Source: Glaciimonas soli
Lineage (GTDB): Bacteria; Pseudomonadota; Gammaproteobacteria; Burkholderiales; Burkholderiaceae_D
Direction of reading: 5' to 3'
DNA length: 60,513 nt
NCBI RefSeq assembly: GCF_009497155.1
Contig: NZ_WINI01000010.1
Location: 1 to 60,513, forward strand
This document shows, one piece after another, positions 8,027 to 18,500 of the stretch. Every line of letters starts with the position of its first letter. Position 1 is the stretch's first letter. The notes under the pieces were generated by a model. It was not told the DNA's origin and did no database searches. It saw nothing but the letters and a program-made list of their open reading frames with translations. The translations under genes were made by a program, and so were the position numbers.

Positions 8027-8929
8027 ATGAGCAACGAAAAACAATCGTGGGAATGGACCGAAGAAGAATGGCGAGCCAAGGTAAACATAACGCGTGCCGG
8101 CCGCCCGCTAAGACCGACACGCTGGCCAGGTGGCGCTCCTTTTGCAGTGGCGCTTTCTTTTGATAGCGACCATGAGACCAACGAGTTGCGTGATGGTGGG
8201 AAATCGATCAGTAGATTGAGTTGGGGTCAATATGGTGCGCGGGTCGGCATGCCGCGTCTTCTTAAATTGCTGGCCCGACATGACGTTCCTGCGAGCTTCT
8301 ATGTTCCGGCGGTTGCAGCGATGCTGTATCCAGATGAACAGCGGGACGTTATCGCCCGCGGACATGAAATCGGCATTCATGGGTGGATCCATGAATTGAA
8401 CTCGATTCTTTCCTACGAGGTGGAAAAAGACCTCATGTTGCGATCTGCGGATGCACTGGAGAAAATCACCAAGGTGCGCCCTGTGGGTATCCGGACGCCT
8501 TCGTGGGATTTCAGTCCCAATACTCTTCGGATTGTGAAAGAGATGGGTCTGCTGTACGACTCGTCGTTGATGGCAGACGAAGAATGTTATGAGTTGATGC
8601 TTGAAGGTGAGCCTACAGGAGTCATTGAGATTCCAGTTGAGTGGATTCGTGACGATGCCGTTTACTTTACGATGAACCGTTTTCAATCGTTACGCCCTTA
8701 TACGGCCCCGAATGATGTCTTCGATATTTTCAAGCGCGAACTGGACGGGGCAATTGAAGATGGCGGAATATTCCAGCTCACTATGCATCCCCACATCATT
8801 ACGCCTCGCTCCAGAATTTGGATCCTGGACGAAATCATTCGCTATGCCAAGGATAAGGACGGATGGTTTGCAACCCATGAGGAAATCGCCAGATACGTCT
8901 CGCAGGAACCATCTATTCAAGGTGAGTGA
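8027..8929 (+). CDS. Polysaccharide-deacetylase-fold hydrolase (PuuE / cyclic-imidase-like)
   Basis: 300 residues of the NodB-like carbohydrate esterase 4 fold. Motif 1 reads FDSDHE in place of TFDD. Motif 2 is HEIGIHGWIHE (metal His pair), motif 3 is GIRTPSWDFSPN, and TMHPHIITPRSR closes the site. There is no signal peptide, so it acts in the cytoplasm. That argues against peptidoglycan or chitin and toward small cyclic amides, as in PuuE allantoinase and the related cyclic imidases. An AAGGAA site lies before the ATG, 11 bases after the SDR gene. Its position between dehydrogenases and an M20 hydrolase fits ring opening followed by amide hydrolysis; that is inference. Confidence 0.8.
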   Translation: MSNEKQSWEWTEEEWRAKVNITRAGRPLRPTRWPGGAPFAVALSFDSDHETNELRDGGKSISRLSWGQYGARVGMPRLLKLLARHDVPASFYVPAVAAMLYPDEQRDVIARGHEIGIHGWIHELNSILSYEVEKDLMLRSADALEKITKVRPVGIRTPSWDFSPNTLRIVKEMGLLYDSSLMADEECYELMLEGEPTGVIEIPVEWIRDDAVYFTMNRFQSLRPYTAPNDVFDIFKRELDGAIEDGGIFQLTMHPHIITPRSRIWILDEIIRYAKDKDGWFATHEEIARYVSQEPSIQGE

Positions 8930-8970
8930 TCCTGCATTGCTTCTAACAACCGAACTTGAAACAGAACATC

Positions 8971-10104
8971 ATGCCGAAAATTGAAATAACAAACGCGAGT
9001 CTGGTTGAGGGAATAACGAGATGGATAGAATGTGAATCTCCATCCCATGATGTCGTAGCGTTGCGAAAGATGGCGGAGATCATTATCGAAGACGCTTTGA
9101 ACAACATGCTCGATGGCGAAACAGTTTCATTAGGCGAGGAAACCGGCCCGGCCATCATTATCCGGCAAAAAGAGAGTGATCCGTCGGAGGCAGGAATATT
9201 GATTCTGGGGCACTACGATACAGTCCATCCCATCGGCGCATTGCGCGAAAACCCTTGTCGACTTGAGGAAGGGAAACTGTATGGGCCCGGAAGCTACGAC
9301 ATGAAGGCCGGTTTGCTTCTCTGTCTTAGTGCCATGGGAAGTCTCGCTAATCGGAAATCGACTGCGCTCCCGATTTCTTTTCTGATTGTTCCCGATGAGG
9401 AGACCGGAAGTATTGCCTCCCGTGCTCTCACGGAAAAAATGGCATCGAATTCACGATTCGCATTGGTTGCTGAGCCGGCCAGAGCCAATACCGGATTTTG
9501 CGTCACTGCACGAAAAGGGACTGGTCAGATCTCGATGTCGGTGCACGGTTGCGCCGCACATGCCGGGATTGCGCATGAAAAAGGTCGTAGCGCCATCCGC
9601 GAGCTCGCGCATCGAATCATCGCGCTGGAGGCAATGACTGACTATGCCAAAGGAACGACAATAAGCGTTGGACATATTGACGGCGGTGGGGCGGTCAATG
9701 TCGTGCCGGATCTTGCGAGCCTGGTCGCTGACTACCGGGTTACGGATGTTGATGCCGACGAAGATCTTAAGAGAAAAATTTCTGCCATGCGGCCGTCTGA
9801 TCCTGATGTCACGATAGAAACGCAAGCTGTGCTGACACGACCGCCGATGCCGCGGACGGCTGCCACAGGAAAGCTGTTGGAGCATGCGCAGCGCATTGGG
9901 CAGCAATCTGGATTTGTTCTTGGAGAAGCTCCTCCGACTGGCGGCGGGAGCGATGCCAATTTCACAGCCGCTTTGGGCGTTCCGACGCTAGACGGACTGG
10001 GCGCGGACGGTGACGGCGCTCATACTAAAAATGAATTCATATTTGTCGGTACGCTGGTTGCCAGAGCGACCTTTTGGACGGCATTGCTGAAACAACTTCA
10101 ATAA
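8971..10104 (+). CDS. M20-family metallopeptidase/amidohydrolase (carboxypeptidase G2-like)
   Basis: 377 residues from the ATG at 8971; a TTG start five codons upstream is possible. Dizinc ligand motifs are all present: HYDTVHP, GPGSYDMKAG, DEETGS with the catalytic Glu pair, AEPA, and GDGAHTKNE near the end. The central dimerisation domain has VHGCAAHAG. M20A enzymes cleave N-acyl amino acids, glutamate conjugates or carbamoyl amides. It is the last gene of the co-directional group and would release an amino acid, amine or ammonia from the ring-opened substrate. No terminator is obvious downstream. Confidence 0.88.
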   Translation: MPKIEITNASLVEGITRWIECESPSHDVVALRKMAEIIIEDALNNMLDGETVSLGEETGPAIIIRQKESDPSEAGILILGHYDTVHPIGALRENPCRLEEGKLYGPGSYDMKAGLLLCLSAMGSLANRKSTALPISFLIVPDEETGSIASRALTEKMASNSRFALVAEPARANTGFCVTARKGTGQISMSVHGCAAHAGIAHEKGRSAIRELAHRIIALEAMTDYAKGTTISVGHIDGGGAVNVVPDLASLVADYRVTDVDADEDLKRKISAMRPSDPDVTIETQAVLTRPPMPRTAATGKLLEHAQRIGQQSGFVLGEAPPTGGGSDANFTAALGVPTLDGLGADGDGAHTKNEFIFVGTLVARATFWTALLKQLQ

Positions 10105-10726
10105 AATGGATTGCTGAGGCGAGTCTACCCACTTAAGCCGCTGTTCGTTCTAATCCAGACGAAGAACACATTTCGCATAGAATCGGTGGTGCTCCATCGA
10201 AATCCAAGGAGTACAACCAGTCTGTAGCGGACTGTCATCAGCGGTACTTGAACCACTGGGGTTGAACGATTGAGGTAATTCAAATGCAGTTTGATCGTGT
10301 CAATATCTGAAACGACAATACTTGCGTCTGCACTAATACAGATAAGAGCTGCGTCATGTTACGGCTTCTCCATTAAGGTCCGCTAAATCCAGTCCCCCAC
10401 GCCTGTGCTGGAGGTTAAATGCACTGCTTTTAACGCAGTGCGCCAAACCACCGAACCTTTAAGCCACGTGGGGTGCACGGGGAAATGGGCTGCATCAACG
10501 TGACGCAAAATGACGCATTTTTGAACTGAACCCTTGGACTCGCGCGCGGACATTATTTCCCTGAGGAAATCCGTTGTTTTATCGTTACAAAGCGCTACAA
10601 AAAGTTACGAATTTGCAGTATGAAAGGTGAACTTTTGTAAAGTCCAATCGTTGAACATTTTTTAACATTTAAGCCGCTACTACACTTGCCTTCTAGAAAA
10701 AAATAACAACAAGGAAGATGGGTGCT
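10105..10726. other. Intergenic region between catabolic operon and TPS locus
   Basis: About 620 bases without a supported gene. It contains a 7-bp-stem hairpin GCACTGC...GCAGTGC at 10421-10441 and one copy of a 24-base sequence at 10501-10524 that recurs near 28150. An AT-rich stretch at 10600-10700 is probably the promoter area for the TpsB gene. I checked the hairpin region for a tRNA and found none. Confidence 0.5.
10501..10524 (+). repeat. 24-nt direct repeat, left copy
   Basis: Begins TGACGCAAAATGACGC and ends in a T-run plus GA. It is identical except for one base (A for G at position 17) to 28150-28173. The two copies are in the same orientation and bracket the secretion and scar region. 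Could be a dispersed intergenic repeat or a recombination trace. Confidence 0.6.
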
Positions 10727-12547
10727 ATGGGGATGTGGATGCAACTTGGGCGGCGTTTGCCTGCCGTGCTGAAGGGCGTGGGGCTAGCGCTATTGTTGAC
10801 GGGAGCCATGCGTGAGAGCAGGGCTCAGATGGTGCCGTTGCCTGATCTGGAGGAGTTACGCCGTCTTGACCCCAGTGTGCAAACGCCAGCGAGCGAAGAG
10901 CAACGACGCCGTAGTCAAACCGATGCGCAGGAGCGCCAACGGCAACTGCAAGCGCCGAATGTGAGTCTGGAAGAGCTGGCGGCTGCAGAAGCGCTCGATG
11001 GTTTGCACCTGCCCAGCGAATCGCCTTGTTTTACGATCCATCAGTTCGCCCTTGAAGTGCCTCCCGCATTGTCGCCCGCCATTCGTGCTCTTGGTGCGAG
11101 TGACTTGCCATTCGATCCCTTTCGCTTTGCGCAGGATTATTTACACAAATACGATGGTGCCTGTGTTGGCAAAGTCGGCATAGATCTGATCGTCAAGCGC
11201 CTGACCAGTCTGATTTTGCAGCGCGGCTACAGCACCACCCGCATTGGCGTTGCCGAACAGCGTATTGCTGACGGGGTCTTGACACTCGTGCTGGTTCCCG
11301 GGGTGATCCGTGCGATCCGTTTTTCTGATCCAACGCTGTACGGCACCTGGCGTAGCGCTTTTCCTACCGGACCCGGTAAGTTACTCAACCTGCGCGATCT
11401 GGAGCAGGGGTTAGAGCAAATGAAGCGTATCCCTAGTCAGGAAGTGGAGATGCAAATCGTGCCCGGCGACACCCCCGGTGAGAGCGATGTGGTGATTCAG
11501 GTGAAGCGCACCAAACCTTGGAAATTGACCGGCACCTTCGATAATAGTGGTGCTAAAGGCACTGGCAAGCTGCAAGCAGGAGTCAATGTCGCCCTGGATA
11601 ACCCGCTGGGCTTGAACGACCTGTTCAACGTCGGCATTAACACCGATGCTGATCGCAAAGGTAGCCAGCACGGCACCAGTGGTAACAATGTGTATTACGC
11701 GATTCCTGCCGGCTATTGGAATGTCGCGCTCTCGGCCAGTTCCTATAATTATCACCAACAGGTAGCGGGAGCCAATCAGACCTTCGTTTCCAGCGGCAAA
11801 TCAGATAACCTGGAATTCAAAATTACCCAATTGTTCCAGCGCGATCAATTACAAAAAAATAGCTGGCAATTGCGAGTGGGTAAGCGCTGGAACCATGCCT
11901 ATATCGAAGATACCGAAATCGCTGCACAGGATTTCAATACCACGTTTGCCGAGCTGGCCTGGGTGCACACACACTACATCGGTAACGCGCAACTCGATCT
12001 GACGGTGGCGCAGAAATGGGGTGTCAACTGGCTCAATGGGCAAACCTATGCCAGGAACGTATTGGGGCAAGAAGACCCGACCAGCAACAATTTGCACTAT
12101 AGCTTGCAGACCGTGGATGCCACCTTCAGTTTGCCATTCCAACTCGCCAGTCAAGCACTGACCTATACCGGTACTTTCCACGGACAAGCCACCCGTTCGG
12201 CGTTGTATCTGACGGATCAATTGAGCTTCGGTAATCGCTATACCGTGCGCGGCTTCGATGGCGAGCTGACCTTAGCGGGCGATAGCGGTTTTTATGTGCG
12301 TAATGAATTGAAACTGCCGCTTGCCAAGAGCGGCCAGTCGGTCTATGTCGGTTTGGATTTCGGGCAGGTGTACGGCCCTGGGGTAGCTGAGCTTTTGGGT
12401 AACAAGCTGGCTGGCGCGACGCTCGGTGTGCGCGGTGGTTTGTACGGCTTGAGCTATGACGTGTTTTCCAGTTGGGCGCTGTATAAGCCGCAAGGTTTTA
12501 AGACCGCCACACCGGCTGTCGGTTTCAATCTGAGCTACCAATATTAA
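10727..12547 (+). CDS. TpsB outer-membrane transporter (ShlB/FhaC/CdiB family)
   Basis: 606 residues from the ATG at 10727, chosen because AAGGAAG lies nine bases before it; an ATG at 10718 sits directly on that site. A signal peptide ends near ESRAQ. A Pro/Glu/Gln-rich linker follows, then POTRA domains (CFTIHQFALEV to about VPGVIRAIRFSD) and a 16-strand barrel. VRGF about 100 residues from the end is the conserved barrel-loop motif inserted in the pore, and the protein ends in an aromatic strand (NLSYQY). It exports and displays the TpsA protein encoded 50 bases downstream. Confidence 0.93.
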   Translation: MGMWMQLGRRLPAVLKGVGLALLLTGAMRESRAQMVPLPDLEELRRLDPSVQTPASEEQRRRSQTDAQERQRQLQAPNVSLEELAAAEALDGLHLPSESPCFTIHQFALEVPPALSPAIRALGASDLPFDPFRFAQDYLHKYDGACVGKVGIDLIVKRLTSLILQRGYSTTRIGVAEQRIADGVLTLVLVPGVIRAIRFSDPTLYGTWRSAFPTGPGKLLNLRDLEQGLEQMKRIPSQEVEMQIVPGDTPGESDVVIQVKRTKPWKLTGTFDNSGAKGTGKLQAGVNVALDNPLGLNDLFNVGINTDADRKGSQHGTSGNNVYYAIPAGYWNVALSASSYNYHQQVAGANQTFVSSGKSDNLEFKITQLFQRDQLQKNSWQLRVGKRWNHAYIEDTEIAAQDFNTTFAELAWVHTHYIGNAQLDLTVAQKWGVNWLNGQTYARNVLGQEDPTSNNLHYSLQTVDATFSLPFQLASQALTYTGTFHGQATRSALYLTDQLSFGNRYTVRGFDGELTLAGDSGFYVRNELKLPLAKSGQSVYVGLDFGQVYGPGVAELLGNKLAGATLGVRGGLYGLSYDVFSSWALYKPQGFKTATPAVGFNLSYQY

Positions 12548-12596
12548 TCCCTGTGTTCATCCCTGAATCGCCCTTACTTGCACTGGAATACGAACA

Positions 12597-15500
12597 ATGA
12601 ATAAGAACAATTTCCGCGTTATTTTTAATAAAAGCCGTGGCATGTTGATGGCGGTAGCGGAAAACATTGCGAGTCAAGGTAAGGTAACTGGGGCTGGTAG
12701 CGCATCAACCTCCACTTCAACCAGAACTTCGCGAATGCGCTTAGTGCATCTGGGTGTGGTGATTGCCGCCCTGTTCGGTGGGGTAACCATCGTGTCGGCG
12801 CAGATCGTGGCCGATCCGAATGCAGGCAGCCATAAACCTGGCATCTCGACGACCGCCAATGGGATGCCACTGGTCAATATCACGACACCCAATAGTTCTG
12901 GCCTCAGTGTCAATCAGTACAACCAATTCTCCATCGGCGCTGCCGGTGCGATACTGAACAACGCGCCGACCAGCGTGCAGACCCAGCAGGCCGGCTGGGT
13001 GCCGGGGAATGCGAATCTGACCCCAGGCAATAGCGCTCGCATTATTTTGAATCAGGTGACGGGCACCAGTGTCTCGCAACTGAACGGCACGATCGAAGTG
13101 GCAGGCCAGCGGGCCGATGTGATCATCGCCAATCCGAACGGGTTGAGTGTCAATGGCGGCGGTTTTATCAATACGTCGCGCGCTGTCCTGACGACCGGTA
13201 CGCCGGTGTTAAATAGCGATGGCAGTCTGAACGGCTTTCAGGTGACTGGCGGCGCTATCGAGATCGGTGCTAACGGTCTGAATGGCACAGTGCCGGATCA
13301 GGTCGATCTGATCGCCCGCAGTGTCGCCGTCAATGGGCAATTGCAGGCCAATGCGCTCAATGTCATCACCGGTGCCAACCAGGTCAATTATGCGGATCTG
13401 GGCGTAACCGTGATTGCTGGCGACAATAACAAACCGACGGTGAGCATCGACGTGGCGCAACTGGGCGGCATGTTTGCCAATAAAATTAAGCTGGTCGGCA
13501 CCGAAGCCGGCGTGGGCGTGGTCAGTTTAGGCACGATTGCCAGCGGCGCAGGCGACCTGAATATCGATAGTCAAGGTCAGATCACCTTAAATGGACCAAC
13601 TAATGCCAGCGGTGCAATCCACATTGCCGGTAACGATGGCATTACCAATACGGGCACGCTCTACAGCGGTCAAAGCACGCAGTTGACTAGCGCAGGACAG
13701 ATCGCCAATAGCGGCACGATCGCCGCGCAAAGTGATTTGTTGTTGTCCTCGGGATCGATTAATTCAACCGGCGTATTGGGCGCAGGTATTGATGCGAACA
13801 GCCATGCCACTCAGGCGGGAAACCTTGCCCTGATTGCCACCGGAGCGATTAGCGCCACGGGGCAGAATACGGCGGCGACCAGCATTGCTATGGATGCCGG
13901 CACTAGCCTGATTCTGGCGCATGGACAAACCAACGCCGGGGGTAATATTAATGCTGTAGCGCAGGCTGGCAACATGGATTTGACCGGCGCCACGCTGCAG
14001 GCAGCAGGCAGCATCGCGATGAGCAGTAGCGGCGCTTTAATCAATGATCAGGGTAGTATCAATGGTGCACAACTGGCGACCAACTCGGCCAGTTTGTCCA
14101 ATGTTGGCGGTGTGATCACGCAGTCCGGGCTAGGGGCCACCAGCATCACGACCACGGGTGCGTTGAATAATCAAGCGGGGGTGATCACCACCAATGCCCA
14201 GAACCTGACCATTGCTGCCGGCAGTCTGGATAATAGCGGCGGTCAAATCAATCACGCGGGAACAGGTACTGCCACCATTGTGAGTGGTGCACTGACCAAT
14301 GCGCAAGGCACGATAGCCAGCAACGGCCAGGTCGCTATGACGGCGTCTAGCCTGAATAATCAGAATGGTAAAGTTACCGCGGTCGGTAGTGAGAATGTCG
14401 ATGTTTCCGGTGCGGTGTCGAATAATCAGGGAACAATGCAATCGGGCGGGGCGTTGGCGCTCACTGGCGGCAGTATCGACAATACCGCAGGGTCGATTAA
14501 ATCGCTCAATACCGATGGCTTGACGCTCACCGCCAGCGGCCAGCTCACCAATGCGGCTACCGGCATCATCGGCGGCAACGGCAACGTCAATGTATCGGCC
14601 GGATCACTGACCAACAGCGGTACCATATCCGCGGCACAGAATCTGACGGTGGCTAGCACACAGGCACTGAACAATACTGCCGGGACGTTGGCTGCCGGCG
14701 GCGTACTGACCGGTACTGCCGGGACGACGTTGACCAACAATGGCGGTACGATTGCGGCCAGTCAAGTTAATCTGCATGCGCACGACATCGTCAACCAATC
14801 CGGGTTGATGTCGCAAACCGGCACGGCGGCGATGACGTTGCAAGCGGTCGGCGCACTGGATAATACCCACGGCACCGTGCAAAGCAATGCGAGCAATCTG
14901 ACGATAGCCAGCGGCAGTCTGACGAACGACAGCGGTACCATCTCGCAGGCCGCTACCGGCACGTTGACCATCAACACCGGGGCGCTGTCGAATCAACAGG
15001 GCACCATCGCCACCAACGGTGCCGCCAACATCACAGCCGGCGCGACGACCAATAGCGGGTCGATCACGACGCAGCAGACCCTGAATCTGACGACCACTTC
15101 TCTGAACAACAATGGTGGAACATTGGCGTCGAACGGCGCCATGACGGTCAATGCCGGCTCGCAACTGACTAATAGCGGCGGCAAGATACAGGCAGGTTCT
15201 ACGACGAGTCCGAGCAGTGTAACGGTCACGGCTACTACCCTCGACAATAGCGGCGGTGTGCTGGGGGCCGGCACCATCGATCTGGAGGCCACTAATCTCA
15301 CCAATGCGGCCGGTCAAATCCTCCAGAACAACAGCAACGGCACGGCAGCTATCAATGTGTCGCAGCTGCTCGACAATAGCAACGGCATGATAGGCGTGCT
15401 GGCGCATGATCTGACGCTGACATCGGCAGCATTGAATAACGACGATGGTTCGGTGGCCCATATGGGGACCGGTACCTTGAGCGTTCAGACCGGCGCCCTG

Positions 15501-18500
15501 TCGAACAACGGCGGTGTGTTAGGCACCAATGGCACCGGCATCATCACAGCGGCCTCGGTCGTCAACCAGGGCGGCAAACTGACTGCCGTCGGCAATGAAT
15601 CGGTCACCAGCACTGCCGCTATCGACAACAGCCAGAGCGGCTATATCGGTGGTGCGGCAGTGACGGTGAATGCAACGGCCGGGCAAGTCAATAATCAGGG
15701 CGGCACTATTGAAGGGGCGAATTCTGGCGCCACTATCAACGCGCAGTCGGTCAATAACGCCGCCGGTAAAATCCAAAATCTGGGCAATGGTGCTGTCACG
15801 GTAAACGCCAGTCAGATACTGGACAACGACGCCGGCAGTATCAGTGGCAAGGGCAGTGTGACAGCCGCCGCTGGCAGCATCAGCAATATCACCGGTGCCA
15901 TCGGTGCGCAAGGCGATTTGACGGTCTCCTCCAGCAGCACATTGGACAATACCAATGGCGCAATCGAAGCCATGGGCAACGTTGCCGCGACGGCGCAGGG
16001 CGCATTGAGCAACGTCGACGGCAAGATCGAAGCGTTGGGCAGTACCAGTTTATTGCAGGCGAGTGGCAGCACGCTGGATAACACGAACGGTAAAATCATC
16101 AATGTCGGCACTGGCCAGACCACCATCACCGGCACCACTAGCATCACCAATGCGAATGCATCGGCCGTCACCGGCGCCGGTCTGATCGGCGGCGCGGGCG
16201 ACGTCAGCATCAATACGTCGGCACTATCGAATGTACAAGGCGGTCATATCGTCGCCGGCGGCGCGTTAGCACTGAACGCCACCAACAGCGTCGACAACAG
16301 CGCCGGTCAACTGACGGCCACCGGTGCGTTGACGATGAATCAGGCCGGCGCCACACTGACCAACGTCGGCGGCGGTATCAGTGGCGGCAGCGTTGCCTTG
16401 ACCACCGCCAGTATCGACAATAGCAACGGCAGCATTGCCAATCCGGCAGGCTCCGGTGGCGGGGTGGCGATCACCACCGGCACCCTGACCAATACTGGCG
16501 GTGCCATCGGCAGCGATGTCGATCTGAATCTCACCGCCAACACCTTAGTGGGTGACGGCACCATCGTCGCCGGTCGTGACGGTAATGTCAGCTTGCAAGG
16601 GGACTATACCTATGATGCCGGTAACCAGATCACGGCCAATCGCAATCTGACGTTGTCGACTACTGGCACCTTGACCAACACGGCGACGTTAGCTGCTGCA
16701 GGCAACCTCACCGTCAACGCCGCTAATGTGGTCAATCAGGCCGGGGCGGACATCGCCTCCGGCAATCCGGGTGATTTGACCACCGGCACCACCACTGTCA
16801 ATGCGGTTTCTGGCAGCATCACCAATAGCGGTCGTATTGAAGGCAATAACGTCAATACCAGCAGCAATGTGCTCAGCAATACCGGCACATTGATCGGCAA
16901 TGCCGTGACGGTCAATGCCGCGACATTGACCAATGACGGTGCCGCAGCGATCATCGCTGGCGTGAATCAAGTTAATCTGTGGGTCACTGGCACGGTCAAC
17001 AATCAAAACGGCGCCACGCTCTACAGTCTGGGCGATGTGAACATGGCCGCCAATGGCGCCAAAGATGGCAACGGTTACCTGCTCAATCAGACCGGCACCA
17101 TTAATAATTTGTCGTCCACGATTGAGGCTGACGGCACCTTGAATGTGGCGGCCAATCAGATCAACAACGTGCGGCAGAATGTGACGGTCAACACGGTGAC
17201 GACCTCGGATACGACCAGCACCTTGACCACACCATCGTGGTGGTCGTCCATGCGGCCATCACCGCCGTCGGGTGGCAATCCATTAAGTAATTCAAATACG
17301 CGTATTCAGGATGCCTACTATGTCAATCCGGCGTCCATCGTCTCGACGACACCGATGGTAACGCCCGATGGTTACCTGATCTACGCCGTGGTGGTCAATC
17401 TGACGCCGACCGATTCGGCCTTTCAATGGCTGCAAAGCGATTTGACTAAGCCACTGGGCAATGGCGGCGCCGATATCAAGTATGGCGGCCAGTCACGTAT
17501 CACGCCAACGGCAGGGACGCAGACCATTTATGTGACGGCGATGGCGGCGAATCAGAGCAACCCGGATCAGACCACAGGCGGCAATGCGTGGTCGCAATAC
17601 AGCAATGACGTGATTGAAAACACGGTCAGTACGATCAGCTATTCGAATCAATATGGCAGTTGCACCACTAATTGCGTGCGCTTGCAAACGGTGCAAGGTT
17701 ACACCAATCCGAGCACGATGATAGACGCGGACACCTTGCGGGCGCAGGCCGATTTCCCCGGCAGTTACCCGGTCGAGGTAGAGCGCATCGCCCATCAGGT
17801 AGTGACAGAAACGCAGCTGGCCGCCAGCAGCGGCGCAGCGGCCCAGATCACCTCCGGCGGCGCGATGCACATCGCCATCGGCACGCAGTTAAATAACGAC
17901 AATGGGCAAATTGCCGCCGGTGGCAACTTGACCATCGATGGCGTAGCGTCGACCGATGGCAGCAACAATAGCAAGATCGTCAATACATCGACCCAATTAA
18001 CCCGCACCTATACGTCGGCTAACCAGAGCGGCTTCGGTAGTGCCGACGCGGCAGGATCATTGCCGGTGCAGTGGGTCTCCTGGAGCAACACGCCGATCAC
18101 CCAAAACATCGGCAGCGTCGGCGGCACCATTACCAGTAACGCCGCGGTGTCGATTAACGGCGGCCAGATCAGCAATACCAGTGTCAACGCCTCGACCCGA
18201 CCGATAGGAGCGAGCGCGGCCTCACTGGGATTGGGCGACGGCATCGCGCCACTGGGGCTGGCGACCGACAACACCATCAGTGGTGTGCCCACCGGGAACC
18301 AGAACGGCGTCAATGGTGTGAATGCCGTGAACGGCAGCGGCAGCACCAGTGTGCCGGGTGCCGCCCGCGTGGTCGATGGTGCTCGCGCCGGTCTGGTCAA
18401 CACCGTGTTGCCGACCAATGGTTTGTACTCTGTCCATCCGCAACCGAATCAGCCGTATCTGATCGCCACCGATCCGCGCTTTACGCAATACGGCAATTTC

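Noticed and set aside
10381-10445. Possible tRNA or small RNA around the GCACTGC hairpin
   Set aside because: No cloverleaf, no T-loop GTTCGA-type box and no CCA end could be built; the hairpin alone is too short for a call.
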